Notes: generated by a model from the sequence alone, not told the origin. Positions 1 to 8,899 are shown, counted from the stretch's first letter. The stretch: DNA of 33,970 nucleotides from Verrucomicrobiota bacterium (GCA_012517065.1 JAAYVR010000149.1:1-33970), one strand, 5' to 3'. Numbers and translations are program-made.

Positions 1-58
1 CCTCCTTGGCGTCCCGGGTACGTTTCTTTGCGGTTTCCCCAAGGGGAGGGAGGCTGCC

Positions 59-334
59 ATGGCCAAAGCCGAACAACGGGCCGAAAATCTCGAATCAGGA
101 AAGAATTTTGAACAAAGCCACTTGACAAACCACATACCCGATGTCCGTGGCGGATCGGGCGGCCTATGCGGGAGGAAGTCGGGATTGGCGAAAACCTCGT
201 CATTTCCGGATCTCTTGCTAATCAAAAAAGGCCTTGTCCAATCGATGCGCCTTTGGCAGGTTAGTGGCCGCTTTTGTTATTTCGCCTGCACGGCTGGCCG
301 CTTCAATCGACGCAGCCAGCGGGGCTTTTTTTGA
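59..334 (+). other. Leader region of atp operon with doubtful 91-aa ORF
   Basis: The first 342 nt contain no gene I can recognise. An ATG at 59 has a purine-rich stretch (GGGGAGGGAGG) at a good distance upstream and opens a 91-codon frame. The peptide has no membrane helix like AtpI/AtpZ, no recognisable domain and an irregular composition, and the frame runs through the T-tract hairpin before atpB. It may be a short gene or simply leader sequence. AtpI or AtpZ, often encoded here, was not seen. Confidence 0.15.
291..331 (+). terminator. Possible hairpin plus T-tract just before atpB
   Basis: A short inverted repeat (CCGCT at 298-302 with AGCGG at 318-322, alternatively GCTGG with CCAGC) is followed by GGC and seven T residues at 325-331. 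It ends only about 12 nt before the atpB start. It could terminate an upstream transcript or attenuate entry into the ATP synthase operon. The stems are only 5 bp with 13-15 nt loops, so this is a weak call. Confidence 0.25.
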
Positions 335-342
335 AGCACGAG

Positions 343-1266
343 ATGATGCGATCGTTCGCAGTCATAATATTGACGGTTTTGTTCTGCTGGGTTGGGTCAT
401 GCGCCACGCCAGAGGCTGAAAGCCACGAAGGCGCGGGGGCCGGCCTGCCCCAGAGCGCCGTGCCTGTTTTCGGCGAGAAATCGTTTATCACGAACTCGCT
501 GCTGTTGACGTGGCTGGTGGCGGCCGGACTGATACTTGCGGTTGGAGTTGGCATGCGGCGGCCACAACCAGTTCCGTCTGGTGCACAGAATCTCTGGGAA
601 GCGTTGATCGAAGGCTTGTACGAGTTTCTTTCGGGGATAATTGGTCCTGAACTGACACGAAAGACATTCTGGTTTTTTGCGACAGTATTTATCTTCATTC
701 TCGCAGCGAACTGGTCGGGGCTTATTCCGGGCGTGGGGACGATCGGGTGGGGTGTGCCGGATGCATCCGGGCATCTGCACCACATCAGCAGGCCGTTGTT
801 GCGAGGAGCAAATGCGGACCTGAACCTGACATTTGGGATGGCGATAATCTTTTTCGTGCTGTGGTTCTACTGGGGGTTACGGGCTAACGGCGTAGGCGGT
901 TTTTTGCTGCACATTTTTGGTCCAAAGGGCGAAACGAGCGGTTTTTTACGAATACTGTTGGTGGTAATATTTGCGGGCGTAGGGGTTATAGAAGCTGTCA
1001 CGATACTTTTCCGGCCGGTGACTTTGAGTTTCCGGCTTTACGGGAACATTTTTGCGGGCGAGAACCTTCTCGAGGCCATGGCGGGGTTGATTCAGGAACC
1101 GGCATGGGCCAGAGCGCTCGCGAGTGTTTTGATACCAATACCGTTTTATTTCCTCGAACTGCTGGTCGGTTTGGTGCAAGCGCTTGTCTTTATGCTTCTG
1201 ACGGCGGTGTTCACCTTGCTGATATGTTCGCATGACGAGGAGAAACACGAGGGAGCATCGCATTGA
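343..1266 (+). CDS. atpB: ATP synthase F0 subunit a
   Basis: Membrane subunit a of F-type ATP synthase, which forms the proton half-channels against the c-ring. The conserved block RPVTLSFRLYGNIFAGENL carries the essential arginine at about residue 231. The following LVQALVFMLLTAVFTLL helix is the usual last transmembrane segment, and about six hydrophobic segments are visible. The frame is open from a TTG at 274, but the tandem ATGs at 343/346 give a sensible start, producing 307 aa. The N-terminus (MMRSFAVIILTVLFCWVGSC) looks like a signal peptide with a lipobox-like VGSC, an N-terminal extension beyond the first channel helix. It is first in the series atpB-E-F-H-A-G. The product is certain; the start is less so. 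Confidence 0.96.
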   Translation: MMRSFAVIILTVLFCWVGSCATPEAESHEGAGAGLPQSAVPVFGEKSFITNSLLLTWLVAAGLILAVGVGMRRPQPVPSGAQNLWEALIEGLYEFLSGIIGPELTRKTFWFFATVFIFILAANWSGLIPGVGTIGWGVPDASGHLHHISRPLLRGANADLNLTFGMAIIFFVLWFYWGLRANGVGGFLLHIFGPKGETSGFLRILLVVIFAGVGVIEAVTILFRPVTLSFRLYGNIFAGENLLEAMAGLIQEPAWARALASVLIPIPFYFLELLVGLVQALVFMLLTAVFTLLICSHDEEKHEGASH

Positions 1267-1366
1267 TGCCCAAGGCCACGAGAAACGGCCATAACAAGAA
1301 CAATTTCACGCGCCGGACCGTGCCAAAGAGTGCGGGGGCGCGCGAAAAGAACGAAAGGACAGTAAT

Positions 1367-1594
1367 ATGCTGATGCCTATGTTGGCAGAGATAGCCGGCA
1401 GCCTGCATATCAGTCTAGCCTGTTTTGGGGCTGCAATCGGAGTCGGAATGATTGGCATGAAAGCTTCGGAAGCGGTCGGGCGAAACCCCGGCGCAGCGAC
1501 GAAGATTCTGGTTCAAGCCATTCTGAGCACAGCCTTTGCGGAGGGAATCGTGTTTTTCGCGATCTTCCTCGCAAAGAAAGGCGTGCACTTCTGA
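1367..1594 (+). CDS. atpE: ATP synthase F0 subunit c
   Basis: The 75-aa hairpin subunit of the c-ring. Helix 1 contains the glycine-rich GAAIGVGMIG packing motif. The polar loop reads EAVGRNPGA (RNP in place of the common RQP), and helix 2 carries the ion-binding carboxylate Glu59 in STAFAEGIVFF. The residue after the glutamate is Gly rather than Ser or Thr, and no Na+-type Gln is seen in helix 1, so proton coupling is more likely (inference). The ATG at 1367 is preceded by a GAAAGGAC ribosome-binding stretch. It sits 100 nt after atpB, the largest gap inside the operon. Confidence 0.96.
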   Translation: MLMPMLAEIAGSLHISLACFGAAIGVGMIGMKASEAVGRNPGAATKILVQAILSTAFAEGIVFFAIFLAKKGVHF

Positions 1595-1645
1595 TGATCA
1601 AGCGCAGGCGCGTCCTGCGGATGCGCCTGCCCGGTTTTTACTGCG

Positions 1646-2200
1646 ATGAACACTCTGGTAATTCTGGCTGCTGCAGAATCGGCGGGATTGCTCGACACCG
1701 CGCGCGAGGTGGGCGAGCAGTTTGGCGTCAACTGGCCCCATTTCCTTGCGCAATGCTTCAGCTTTTTGATCGTGGCTTTGTTGCTGCATCGCTTCGGCTA
1801 CCGGCCGGCGCTCCTAATGCTTGAGCAGCGCAAACAGCGCATCGCTGAAAGCCTCGCGAACGCCGAGAAAATCAAAGCCGAACTCGCCAAAACCGAAGCC
1901 GCACGCAAAGAGGTCCTTGCCCAGGCAGAAGCCCAGGCAGTCCGCATGATCGAGGAAGCTCGAAACGCGGCAAACCGGCTTCTGGAACAGGAAACGCAAA
2001 AAGCAACGTCCGCGGCTGAACAGATCATCGCCAAAGCACACGAGGCCGGTGAAGCCGAGCTGGCTCGGATGCGCGCCGAGCTGCGCCGTGAAGTTGGGCG
2101 ACTCGTGGTGGAAACCACAGCCCGCGTAACAGGCAAGGTTTTGACGCCCGAGGACCACGATCGGCTGATCGAGGAAACAAACCAACAACTGGCGGCTTGA
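1646..2200 (+). CDS. atpF: ATP synthase F0 subunit b
   Basis: Peripheral stalk subunit b, 184 aa. A single hydrophobic segment at about residues 30-50 (FLAQCFSFLIVALLLHRFGY) is followed by the family's typical long charged, Ala/Glu/Lys-rich coiled coil (about residues 58-160) that links F0 to the delta subunit on F1. The length is somewhat above E. coli b (156 aa), mainly because of about 25 residues ahead of the membrane helix. The ATG at 1646 lies 51 nt after atpE, and the gene is followed by atpH 24 nt later, as expected for translationally linked stalk subunits. Confidence 0.95.
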   Translation: MNTLVILAAAESAGLLDTAREVGEQFGVNWPHFLAQCFSFLIVALLLHRFGYRPALLMLEQRKQRIAESLANAEKIKAELAKTEAARKEVLAQAEAQAVRMIEEARNAANRLLEQETQKATSAAEQIIAKAHEAGEAELARMRAELRREVGRLVVETTARVTGKVLTPEDHDRLIEETNQQLAA

Positions 2201-2224
2201 TGAAAGGCCGCTGACCACGATCAG

Positions 2225-2617
2225 ATGCGCGTTTCCAGACAAGCCCGAGCTGCTGCCAAAGCACTGTTCCGATCCTGCCTCGTGGATGGTCGCATGGATG
2301 AAAGCCGCGTCCGCGAAGCAGTAGCAGAGCTGGTGAGACAGCGCCCGCGCGGGTATTACGACATTCTGCTCCACCTCCACCGCCTGGTGAGGCTGGAGAT
2401 CGAACGGCGAACTGCGCAAGTCGAGGCCGCGCGCCCGCTTTCAGAAGCGCAGCGGGCCAAAGTGCGCGCCAAACTCGAAGCAATCTACGGGCCCGGCCTC
2501 GAATTCATGTTCGCAGAAAACCCGTCGCTGATCGGTGGCTTGCGCGTCAAAGTTGGCAGCGACGTTTATGACGGAACCATCGCCGGCGCGCTGGCGCGGC
2601 TGGCATCGGCACTCTGA
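2225..2617 (+). CDS. atpH: ATP synthase F1 subunit delta (short form)
   Basis: OSCP/delta subunit that caps the F1 head and binds subunit b. The C-terminal signature [25 protein letters not shown] is clear and typical. At 130 aa it is shorter than the usual roughly 175-180 aa, because the N-terminal helical domain is reduced. The family's N-terminal six-helix bundle would normally begin about 40-50 residues earlier, and the ATG at 2225 lies only 24 nt after the atpF stop, so no longer version is possible without overlapping atpF. The position between atpF and atpA supports the call. Confidence 0.9.
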   Translation: MRVSRQARAAAKALFRSCLVDGRMDESRVREAVAELVRQRPRGYYDILLHLHRLVRLEIERRTAQVEAARPLSEAQRAKVRAKLEAIYGPGLEFMFAENPSLIGGLRVKVGSDVYDGTIAGALARLASAL

Positions 2618-2637
2618 TTTGCTGCAGGATTTTCACT

Positions 2638-4170
2638 ATGAGCAATCTGCTGAAGGAAATCGAAGAAAAGATCACCGGGATAAAGACAGGCGTAGCCCGC
2701 GCGAACGTGGGCGTGGTACGTGAGATTGGCGACGGCGTCGCAAAGATAGAAGGACTCAGCGATGCCATGCTGAACGAAATGCTCGATTTCGGGGAGGGCA
2801 CGGTCGGCCTCGCACTGAACCTCGAGGAAACCGAGGTCGGCGCAATCATCCTCGGCGATTACACCCACATCAAAGAAGGCCAGGAAGTCCGCACAACCGG
2901 CAAACTGCTCCAGGTGCCGGTGGGCAAGGGGTTGCTGGGACGCGTTGTTGACGCGCTTGGCCGGCCTTTGGATGGCAAAGGACCGATCGCTGCCACAACA
3001 ACATACCCTGTCGAAAAGATTGCCCCGGGCATCATAAAGCGGCGGTCAGTCAATCAGCCCGTCCAAACTGGCATCATGGCAATCGACGCCATGATCCCGA
3101 TCGGCCGAGGCCAGCGCGAACTCATCATTGGCGATCGTTCGACCGGCAAGAGCACAATCTGCATCGATACGATCATCAACAACGCCCGATTGAACCGCGC
3201 CGCGGAAGCAGCCGGCGACCGCACCTACCGCCCCTTGTACTGCATATACGTGGCAATCGGCCAAAAACAATCCACCATCGCCCGAACAATCAGCGTCCTC
3301 GAACAGTACGAGGCTATGCCCTACACAATCGTGGTCGCTGCGCCCGCTTCAGACAGCGCATCGAACCAATACCTTGCCCCGTTCGCAGGCTGTGCCATGG
3401 GCGAGTGGTTCATGGACAATGGAATGGACGCCCTGATCGTGTACGACGACCTGTCGAAACACGCTGTTGCGTACCGCCAGGTTTCGCTCGTTCTCAGACG
3501 TCCATCCGGCCGCGAAGCTTATCCGGGCGACATTTTCTACCTTCACAGCCGCCTTCTCGAGCGTGCCGCCCGCCTCAACGAAAAAGAAGGCAACGGCTCG
3601 CTCACTGCGCTTCCAATCATAGAAACTCAGGCCGGTGACGTCTCCGCTTACATCCCAACAAACGTCATTTCAATCACAGATGGCCAGATTTTCCTCGAGA
3701 CAGACCTGTTCTATCAGGGTGTTCGGCCTGCAATCTCCGTGGGAATCTCGGTGTCCCGCGTTGGTTCGGCCGCCCAGGTCAAGGCAATGAAACAGGTCGC
3801 CGGCCGTATCAAGCTCGATCTGGCCCAATTCCGCGAGCTGGCAGCGTTTGCACAGTTTGGATCGGACCTCGACGCCAAAACGCAGGCCCAGCTCGAGCGC
3901 GGCAAACGAATCGTCGAGGTCTTCAAACAACAACAGTACCAGCCTGTCCCGGTCGAAATCCAAGTGGCAGTTCTCTGGGCTGTCCAGAACGCGTTCATGG
4001 ACGACGTGCCGGTCGAACGCATCAAGGAATTCCAAAGCCGGTTCACAGACTACCTGTCCACGCGCAAGCCGGAGCTTTTGGCGCAGATCGGACGTGAAAA
4101 GGCGCTTTCGGATCCGTTGGTGGCTGCCTTGCGTTCTGCTGCGACCGAGTTCAAGCAAACCTGGAAGTGA
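2638..4170 (+). CDS. atpA: ATP synthase F1 subunit alpha
   Basis: Non-catalytic nucleotide-binding subunit of F1, 510 aa, full length. The N-terminal beta-barrel ([21 protein letters not shown]) precedes the Walker A motif GDRSTGKS at residues 165-172, a variant of the usual GDRQTGKT with Ser in place of Gln. The [12 protein letters not shown] segment and the [38 protein letters not shown] block are hallmarks of alpha rather than beta. The ATG at 2638 follows atpH by 20 nt, and atpG begins 16 nt downstream. The gene is complete, with no sign of damage. Confidence 0.98.
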   Translation: MSNLLKEIEEKITGIKTGVARANVGVVREIGDGVAKIEGLSDAMLNEMLDFGEGTVGLALNLEETEVGAIILGDYTHIKEGQEVRTTGKLLQVPVGKGLLGRVVDALGRPLDGKGPIAATTTYPVEKIAPGIIKRRSVNQPVQTGIMAIDAMIPIGRGQRELIIGDRSTGKSTICIDTIINNARLNRAAEAAGDRTYRPLYCIYVAIGQKQSTIARTISVLEQYEAMPYTIVVAAPASDSASNQYLAPFAGCAMGEWFMDNGMDALIVYDDLSKHAVAYRQVSLVLRRPSGREAYPGDIFYLHSRLLERAARLNEKEGNGSLTALPIIETQAGDVSAYIPTNVISITDGQIFLETDLFYQGVRPAISVGISVSRVGSAAQVKAMKQVAGRIKLDLAQFRELAAFAQFGSDLDAKTQAQLERGKRIVEVFKQQQYQPVPVEIQVAVLWAVQNAFMDDVPVERIKEFQSRFTDYLSTRKPELLAQIGREKALSDPLVAALRSAATEFKQTWK

Positions 4171-4186
4171 GGTCTGCTGACAACCA

Positions 4187-5068
4187 ATGCCCAACACACG
4201 CGACATCCGCCGTCGAATTCGCTCGGTCAAAAACACCGCGCAGTTGACCAAGGCCATGCAGATGGTGGCCTCGTCGAAAATGCGCAAGGCGCAGGAGGCT
4301 GCATTGGCCGGCCGGCCCTACGCTTCGTTGCTCACCAGAGTGCTGGCAGAGGTCTCCCAGCATACGGGCGATTTCGTCCATCCCCTGATGGAAATCAAAC
4401 CGGTCCGCCGCAGAGCCATTGTGATCGTCAGCACTGACAGGGGCCTTTGCGGCGCCTTGAACGCCAACCTTTTCCGCGAAGCCGCCAAGACGGACCCCGC
4501 CAACACCGTCTATGTCGCTGCAGGCCGAAAAGGCGCCCAATTCGTCGCGCGCACAAGACGGCAGTTGGCCGCCGAATTCTCGTACCGCGACACCCCGAGT
4601 TTCAGCGAAGCACGCGCCATCTCGAATTTTGTCCGCGACCTTTTCCTCAAGGGCGAAGTGGACGAGGTTGAAGTGCTCTACAACAATTTCATCAGCACCG
4701 TTACACAAAAACCACAGTACGCGCCGTTTCTCCCTGTCGGACAACTAACTGGTCTGACAGGTGACATCGGGGGCGAAAGCAGCGCTGTTCCCTTGGCTGC
4801 CGGAACAACCGAATTCATCTTCGAACCCGGGCCTGCGGATGTCCTCGGATCGCTCCTGCCGCACTATCTGAACTTCCTCATGTACCAATTCCTGCTCGAG
4901 GCCAAAGCAAGCGAGCACAGCGCCCGAATGGTGGCCATGAAGAACGCCACCGACAACGCCAACGAACTCATCCGCGACCTCACCCTCGAGTACAACAAGC
5001 TCCGGCAGGCCATCATCACCAAAGAACTGCTCGAAATCACAACTGCAGCCGCAAGCGTGACGTCCTAA
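4187..5068 (+). CDS. atpG: ATP synthase F1 subunit gamma
   Basis: Central rotor shaft of F1, 293 aa. The N-terminal helix (DIRRRIRSVKNTAQLTKAMQMVASSKMRKA) and the C-terminal helix (ARMVAMKNATDNANELIRDLTLEYNKLRQAIITKELLEI) are both strongly conserved and form the antiparallel coiled coil. The central Rossmann-like part includes the VSTDRGLCGALNAN signature. It is the last ATP synthase gene here. In most bacteria atpD and atpC follow directly; here 171 nt later comes galT on the same strand, so beta and epsilon must be encoded elsewhere. Confidence 0.97.
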   Translation: MPNTRDIRRRIRSVKNTAQLTKAMQMVASSKMRKAQEAALAGRPYASLLTRVLAEVSQHTGDFVHPLMEIKPVRRRAIVIVSTDRGLCGALNANLFREAAKTDPANTVYVAAGRKGAQFVARTRRQLAAEFSYRDTPSFSEARAISNFVRDLFLKGEVDEVEVLYNNFISTVTQKPQYAPFLPVGQLTGLTGDIGGESSAVPLAAGTTEFIFEPGPADVLGSLLPHYLNFLMYQFLLEAKASEHSARMVAMKNATDNANELIRDLTLEYNKLRQAIITKELLEITTAAASVTS

Positions 5069-5121
5069 CCGGCGCGAAGTGTTGGACAGCCACTTTACAG
5101 GCTTGGGAATCAGCCAGGCGG

Positions 5122-5250
5122 ATGGATATCAAGGATGCCAGCCCAGAGACATTGATGCGGTGGTTGAGAAAGCATCTGCAAGCCATGGCGGCAGCCGATT
5201 CGCTGCGTTGGAAACTTGATTCCGGAGTACCAACAACCCATGAACTTTGA
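5122..5250 (+). CDS. Possible 42-aa ORF between atpG and galT
   Basis: An ATG at 5122, preceded by AGGCGG, opens a 42-codon frame ending at TGA 5248-5250, which overlaps the start of galT by 11 nt in another frame. The peptide begins [20 protein letters not shown] and looks like a short amphipathic helix followed by a polar tail. I do not recognise it. The overlap could couple its translation to galT, or the frame could be accidental. It is the only coding potential seen in the 171-nt gap where atpD would normally begin. Confidence 0.25.
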   Translation: MDIKDASPETLMRWLRKHLQAMAAADSLRWKLDSGVPTTHEL

Positions 5251-6259
5251 TCCAGAAAAACACCCGCACCGCAGGTTTAACCCGCTGACGGGCGAATGGG
5301 TCCTCGTATCGCCGCAGCGCACACAAAGGCCATGGCAGGGACGCCATGAAAAGCCTGCCGACGCACACCGGCCCGAGTACGATCCGAATTGCTATCTCTG
5401 TCCGGGAAACAGGCGCGCCAGCGGCGCTGTCAATGAGCACTACACCGGGACTTTTGTGTTCACGAATGACTTCGCAGCCCTCGATCCGCGCACCCCTTCG
5501 GACGGGCTTTTGGGGTCGCCACTGTTCAGAAGCGAACCGGTGCGAGGCACGTGCCGGGTAATATGCTTCTCGCCCAAACATAACCTCACTTTGCCCGAAA
5601 TGCCCGAGCCTGACATACTGCGCGTTGTTCAGGTGTGGATTTCGCAGACAGCCGAGCTCCTCGAGGAATACTCGTGGGTGCAGGTTTTCGAGAACAAGGG
5701 CGAAATCATGGGGTGTTCAAACCCGCACCCACACGGACAGATTTGGGCGATGTCAACACTGCCTCATTTCGCAGAGCTGGAAGACAAACACCAGGCGGAA
5801 TGGCTGACATCACACGGCACAAACCTCCTTATTGACTACCTTGCCCGCGAGCTGGAACAGAACCGGCGCATGGTCATCGCAAACAAACATTGGGCCGCGC
5901 TCGTGCCGTATTGGGCAGTGTGGCCGTTCGAGACCCTGCTGATTCCCCGCCGACACGTGCCACGCATCACCAGCCTCACCTTCGAGGAACAGGTCGCCCT
6001 CGCCCAAATACTCAAGGGATTGCTGAAAAAGTACGACGGCCTGTTTGACGTTTCATTCCCGTACTCGATGGGATGGCATGGCGCCCCAGCCGGCGAAAAT
6101 CATGCGCCGCACTGGCAGCTTCACGCGCATTTCTATCCGCCCTTGCTGCGCTCAGCCACAGTCAAGAAGTTCATGGTTGGATTCGAAATGCTGGCCGAGC
6201 CGCAACGCGATCTCACGCCCGAGCAGGCTGCACGACGGTTGCGCGAGATCGGCGGGTGA
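5240..6259 (+). CDS. galT: Galactose-1-phosphate uridylyltransferase (GalT family)
   Basis: Leloir-pathway enzyme swapping UMP between UDP-glucose and galactose-1-phosphate; 339 aa from the ATG at 5240 (the frame is open from a TTG at 5216). The active-site histidine triad HPHGQ lies at residues 163-167, with the nucleophilic His at 165, embedded in [13 protein letters not shown]. The N-terminal CYLCPGN pair (C51, C54) matches the zinc-binding cysteines. The opening [25 protein letters not shown] is typical of the family. galK and galE are not nearby, so the gene stands alone behind the ATP synthase operon and may be co-transcribed with it. Confidence 0.94.
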   Translation: MNFDPEKHPHRRFNPLTGEWVLVSPQRTQRPWQGRHEKPADAHRPEYDPNCYLCPGNRRASGAVNEHYTGTFVFTNDFAALDPRTPSDGLLGSPLFRSEPVRGTCRVICFSPKHNLTLPEMPEPDILRVVQVWISQTAELLEEYSWVQVFENKGEIMGCSNPHPHGQIWAMSTLPHFAELEDKHQAEWLTSHGTNLLIDYLARELEQNRRMVIANKHWAALVPYWAVWPFETLLIPRRHVPRITSLTFEEQVALAQILKGLLKKYDGLFDVSFPYSMGWHGAPAGENHAPHWQLHAHFYPPLLRSATVKKFMVGFEMLAEPQRDLTPEQAARRLREIGG

Positions 6260-6293
6260 GTCCGCGCGGCACCCAATCAAAAGCCGGACCAAT

Positions 6294-7262
6294 TCACGCG
6301 CGGGCCTGGCCACTGGGCGGCTCGAGGCCGAAGATTGTTTCGTATGCGTGAACGATCATGCCGAGAGAAATCGGCACGCTGAAGAGGACCCCAACGCAAC
6401 ACAGCAGCATGCCGAGCACGTTGACGATACCCGCCAGCAGCAGCACGGCGAACACGCGCCACCAATGCTTCTGCACCATGCGCCAACTCGTGCGCATTGC
6501 AGTCCAAAAATCAATTCCTTTGTCGATAACAAGCGGAAGCGTGAACACCCAGTTCACATTCAGCCAGATCATCGGCACAACGCACAGCAAAGCCACACAA
6601 ATGGTGGGAATGAACATTATCGGCGTTGGTTCCTGGTTCTTAACCACCGAAGGCAACAGTGTGACAAGACCCACAATCACTGCCGGCAGCATGCAAAGCG
6701 CCGCCAGCAGGCTGGGAACGATCTGGCCGAGCAAAAGGTTGAGGAAAGGCTTACCAAAACCTGCAAACACATCGCCCGGGCGAGCTGGTTTGCCTCTGTT
6801 GACCTGAATAAAAACCCAAAACAACCCTCCTACTAGCGGCCCCACGACGATCGCGTTGGCAAGTGAAAAAACCGGGCCAACAAACGGAATAGACCCCAAC
6901 AGGCCGATGCCAAACTCGATCAAAAGATAGATCAACGAGGCCACAAACAGGATGTTGAAGTTCTTTTGCAGCAGTTCCCAGCCCCGGGAAATGCACTCGT
7001 CAATGTTCAGCACGTAATCTCTGTCAAGCGGCACCTCAACAGGTTCAGTTGGAGGTCTGGACACGGACGGCCGGATGTATGGCGGATTGCTCGCCAGTGC
7101 TTCTGCGAATTCCGGCAAACTGCCAAGCTCAACCCAATCTGTTGCGCCCAACATCTGGACTTTGGTGTGTGCGTTGGCTCGTCCTTCGGCAATCCACAGG
7201 CGAATCTGATCGGCCGTTACCGGCCCGTACTCCGCGCCGTCTGCTCCGATGATCTTGTACAT
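6294..7262 (-). CDS. GYF_2/DUF4339-domain multi-pass membrane protein
   Basis: A 322-aa protein of unknown role. Residues 1-50 (YKIIGADGAEYGPVTADQIRLWIAEGR...) form a GYF_2 (DUF4339) domain, a small fold thought to bind proline-rich or other peptides. After a Pro-rich linker come about five or six hydrophobic segments (about residues 100-310), among them LFVASLIYLLIEFGIGLLGSI and MFIPTICVALLCVVPMIWL, resembling uncharacterised bacterial DUF4013/DUF975-like membrane regions. It converges on galT with 34 nt between stop codons and is divergent from the small ORF at 7298. Function unknown; probably an inner-membrane protein. Confidence 0.8.
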   Translation of the reverse strand: MYKIIGADGAEYGPVTADQIRLWIAEGRANAHTKVQMLGATDWVELGSLPEFAEALASNPPYIRPSVSRPPTEPVEVPLDRDYVLNIDECISRGWELLQKNFNILFVASLIYLLIEFGIGLLGSIPFVGPVFSLANAIVVGPLVGGLFWVFIQVNRGKPARPGDVFAGFGKPFLNLLLGQIVPSLLAALCMLPAVIVGLVTLLPSVVKNQEPTPIMFIPTICVALLCVVPMIWLNVNWVFTLPLVIDKGIDFWTAMRTSWRMVQKHWWRVFAVLLLAGIVNVLGMLLCCVGVLFSVPISLGMIVHAYETIFGLEPPSGQARA

Positions 7263-7297
7263 GATAGTGTGGCAAAGATTGGCCGTCTGGTCGCATC

Positions 7298-7516
7298 ATG
7301 ACCTTGAACAGGCCATATCGCAAGCACCAAGACGCCGCATGGCTTGATGAGGATGGTAACTGGCATGTCGGGCCACAAATCACGCGCAGAATTAGCGGCC
7401 CGGAGAAAGTTTGTTACGGATTTGGCGGGGTTTTCCTGCTCGGCTGCGGATCGTACGGGCTGATTACCACAGTGCGGCATCTCCGCCAAGACAGCCCGGC
7501 CTCAAATGAAACCTAA
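7298..7516 (+). CDS. Small single-pass membrane protein, hypothetical
   Basis: A 72-aa frame from ATG 7298, divergent from the DUF4339 gene (35 nt between starts). The first 35 residues are polar (DAAWLDEDGNWHVGPQITRR). One hydrophobic segment follows (VCYGFGGVFLLGCGSYGLI, about residues 38-56), with a short basic tail. The LDEDGNWHVGPQ stretch is vaguely reminiscent of WW/GYF-like sequences, but I do not claim homology. It ends exactly where the REP-like repeats begin (7516). No family recognised; its coding status is plausible rather than proven. Confidence 0.4.
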   Translation: MTLNRPYRKHQDAAWLDEDGNWHVGPQITRRISGPEKVCYGFGGVFLLGCGSYGLITTVRHLRQDSPASNET

Positions 7517-7656
7517 ACTCTGAGCCTGGCACTCTATTCGTCGCAGCTTGGCGTACGCTGCGGCCCGAAGCGCCAAGTGGCGGACAGCCAGCCCTGCCGA
7601 ACTCTGAGCCTGGCACTCTATTCGTCCGGCCGGCGTACGCTTTGCGCCGAAGGCGC
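7516..7656 (+). repeat. Tandem pair of REP-like GAGCCTGGCAC elements
   Basis: Two identical 27-nt copies (7516-7542 and 7600-7626), 84 nt apart, each contain CTGAGCCTGGCACTCTATTC. Each is followed by a GGCGTACGCT motif and a GC-rich inverted sequence; the second ends in a GCGCC-GAA-GGCGC hairpin at 7644-7656. They lie between the small ORF and the 3' end of the glycerate kinase gene. The remaining sequence to 7771 is GC-rich, and I see no gene in it. Confidence 0.75.
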
Positions 7657-7771
7657 TTGACGAGTCGGCCTTGGGGCAACGCCAGGGGAAACGAGGCGCG
7701 CCCCGATCTGCGCCCGACCCGAAGGAGCAACAGAGAAAATGGGCCGGGGGCCGGGGGGCCGTGGTCAGCTG

Positions 7772-8899
7772 TCACCCCTTGATCCGCCATTCGCGCGCAG
7801 TTTGCGAAGCAAGCCGGGTCAGCCACTGGCGCGGCTTTGCCATTGCTTCCTTCTGTGAAGCAAGCTCCGGAACAATCGCAAACAGCCCCGTAAAAGGCGC
7901 CGTTGAGGTCCGCGACGCGGTCACGATCCCGGCCAATCCCAAACACGGTCGGCGAAATCTTCTTGCAAGCCTTGCGACCTGGCCGACGCCCTTGCCCATT
8001 GAGAGAGTTGTTTTGTCAATGGCACCCTCGCCAGTAATCACGAGGTCCGCCTGTCTTACATGTTTCTCGAGTCCGGTGAACTTTGCAAAAAGCGCGAAAC
8101 CGGGTTCGAGTTTCCCGCCGAGAAAGGCGCAAAACCCAAAACCGAGGCCGCCAGCGGCGCCTGCTCCGGCAACCGCAGAGAGCTTGCGGTATTGAGGCGA
8201 CAGATCAGCAATGACGCGGACAAGCTTTCGAAGGCAACGTTCTGCCGGTTCGTAGTCCTGGGGTCGAATCCCCTTTTGCGGGCCGTATATTCGCGTTGCA
8301 CCGCGAGGGCCGAGAAGGGGATTGCGCACATCGACAGCAACCGTAAGTTGACCGAGGCGCAATTCTTCCTTTGGCGGTTTGACTGTCTGCAGAGCATCAA
8401 GGGATGTCCATGATCGGATGAGGCGGCCCTGGCCATCGAAAAATCGCCAGCCAAGCCCGACTGCCATTCCGAAGCCGGCATCGTTTGTTGCGCTTCCGCC
8501 TATGCCGACGAGGCACAGTTTGGGGCGGGCTTTTTCCACATCGCGCAATACTGCGGCAAGTCCGCGCGTGTCGAGATCAAACGGGTGAAACTTGCCGGGC
8601 GGGAGCTGGGCCAATCCGATGACTTCTGCTGATTCGACGATGGCCAGTTTCAGCTTCGGCACCCACCACCACGGTGCGTTGATCGGCTGGCCTGCGGCGT
8701 TTACGGTCCGGACGAAATGCGTGTCAGCGCCAAGATGTTTCCCAAGCAACTTCCCAAAACCATCTCCTCCGTCGCTTATCGGGAAAATGTCAACCTTGTC
8801 GTCCGGCCGTTGCTTCAACCATCCGCGCGCGATTGCTTCCGCAGCTTCAGAAGCGTTCAGAGTGCCTTTAAACTTGTCCGGCGCAATTAAGACCTGCAT
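7772..8899 (-). CDS. Glycerate kinase (GlxK/GarK family)
   Basis: A 375-aa enzyme of the PF02595 glycerate kinase family, which phosphorylates D-glycerate with ATP (to 2- or 3-phosphoglycerate). The N-terminal MQVLIAPDKFKGTLNASEAAEAIARG and DIFPISDGGDGF are the family's opening signature. GIGGSATNDAGFGMAVGLGWRF and AGAGAAGGLGFGFCAFLGGKLEPGF are conserved glycine-rich blocks, and VITGEGAIDKTTLSMGKGVGQVA closes the active site. The frame opens at a TTG (8905), but the ATG at 8899 has a GGAGAAAGAG ribosome-binding stretch upstream and matches the family start. The downstream neighbour is the REP pair; upstream lies the RND gene on the same strand, 54 nt away. Confidence 0.92.
   Translation of the reverse strand: MQVLIAPDKFKGTLNASEAAEAIARGWLKQRPDDKVDIFPISDGGDGFGKLLGKHLGADTHFVRTVNAAGQPINAPWWWVPKLKLAIVESAEVIGLAQLPPGKFHPFDLDTRGLAAVLRDVEKARPKLCLVGIGGSATNDAGFGMAVGLGWRFFDGQGRLIRSWTSLDALQTVKPPKEELRLGQLTVAVDVRNPLLGPRGATRIYGPQKGIRPQDYEPAERCLRKLVRVIADLSPQYRKLSAVAGAGAAGGLGFGFCAFLGGKLEPGFALFAKFTGLEKHVRQADLVITGEGAIDKTTLSMGKGVGQVARLARRFRRPCLGLAGIVTASRTSTAPFTGLFAIVPELASQKEAMAKPRQWLTRLASQTAREWRIKG

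Noticed and set aside
122-150. TTGACA at 122-127 as a -35 box for the atp operon
   Set aside because: No acceptable -10 hexamer at 16-18 nt spacing.
1814-2419. Minus-strand frame of 201 codons opposite atpF and atpH
   Set aside because: It is the antisense shadow of two well-supported ATP synthase genes.
6260-6293. GTCCG...CGGAC inverted repeat between the galT and DUF4339 stop codons as a bidirectional terminator
   Set aside because: Only a 5-bp stem with a 20-nt loop and no T-tract on either strand.
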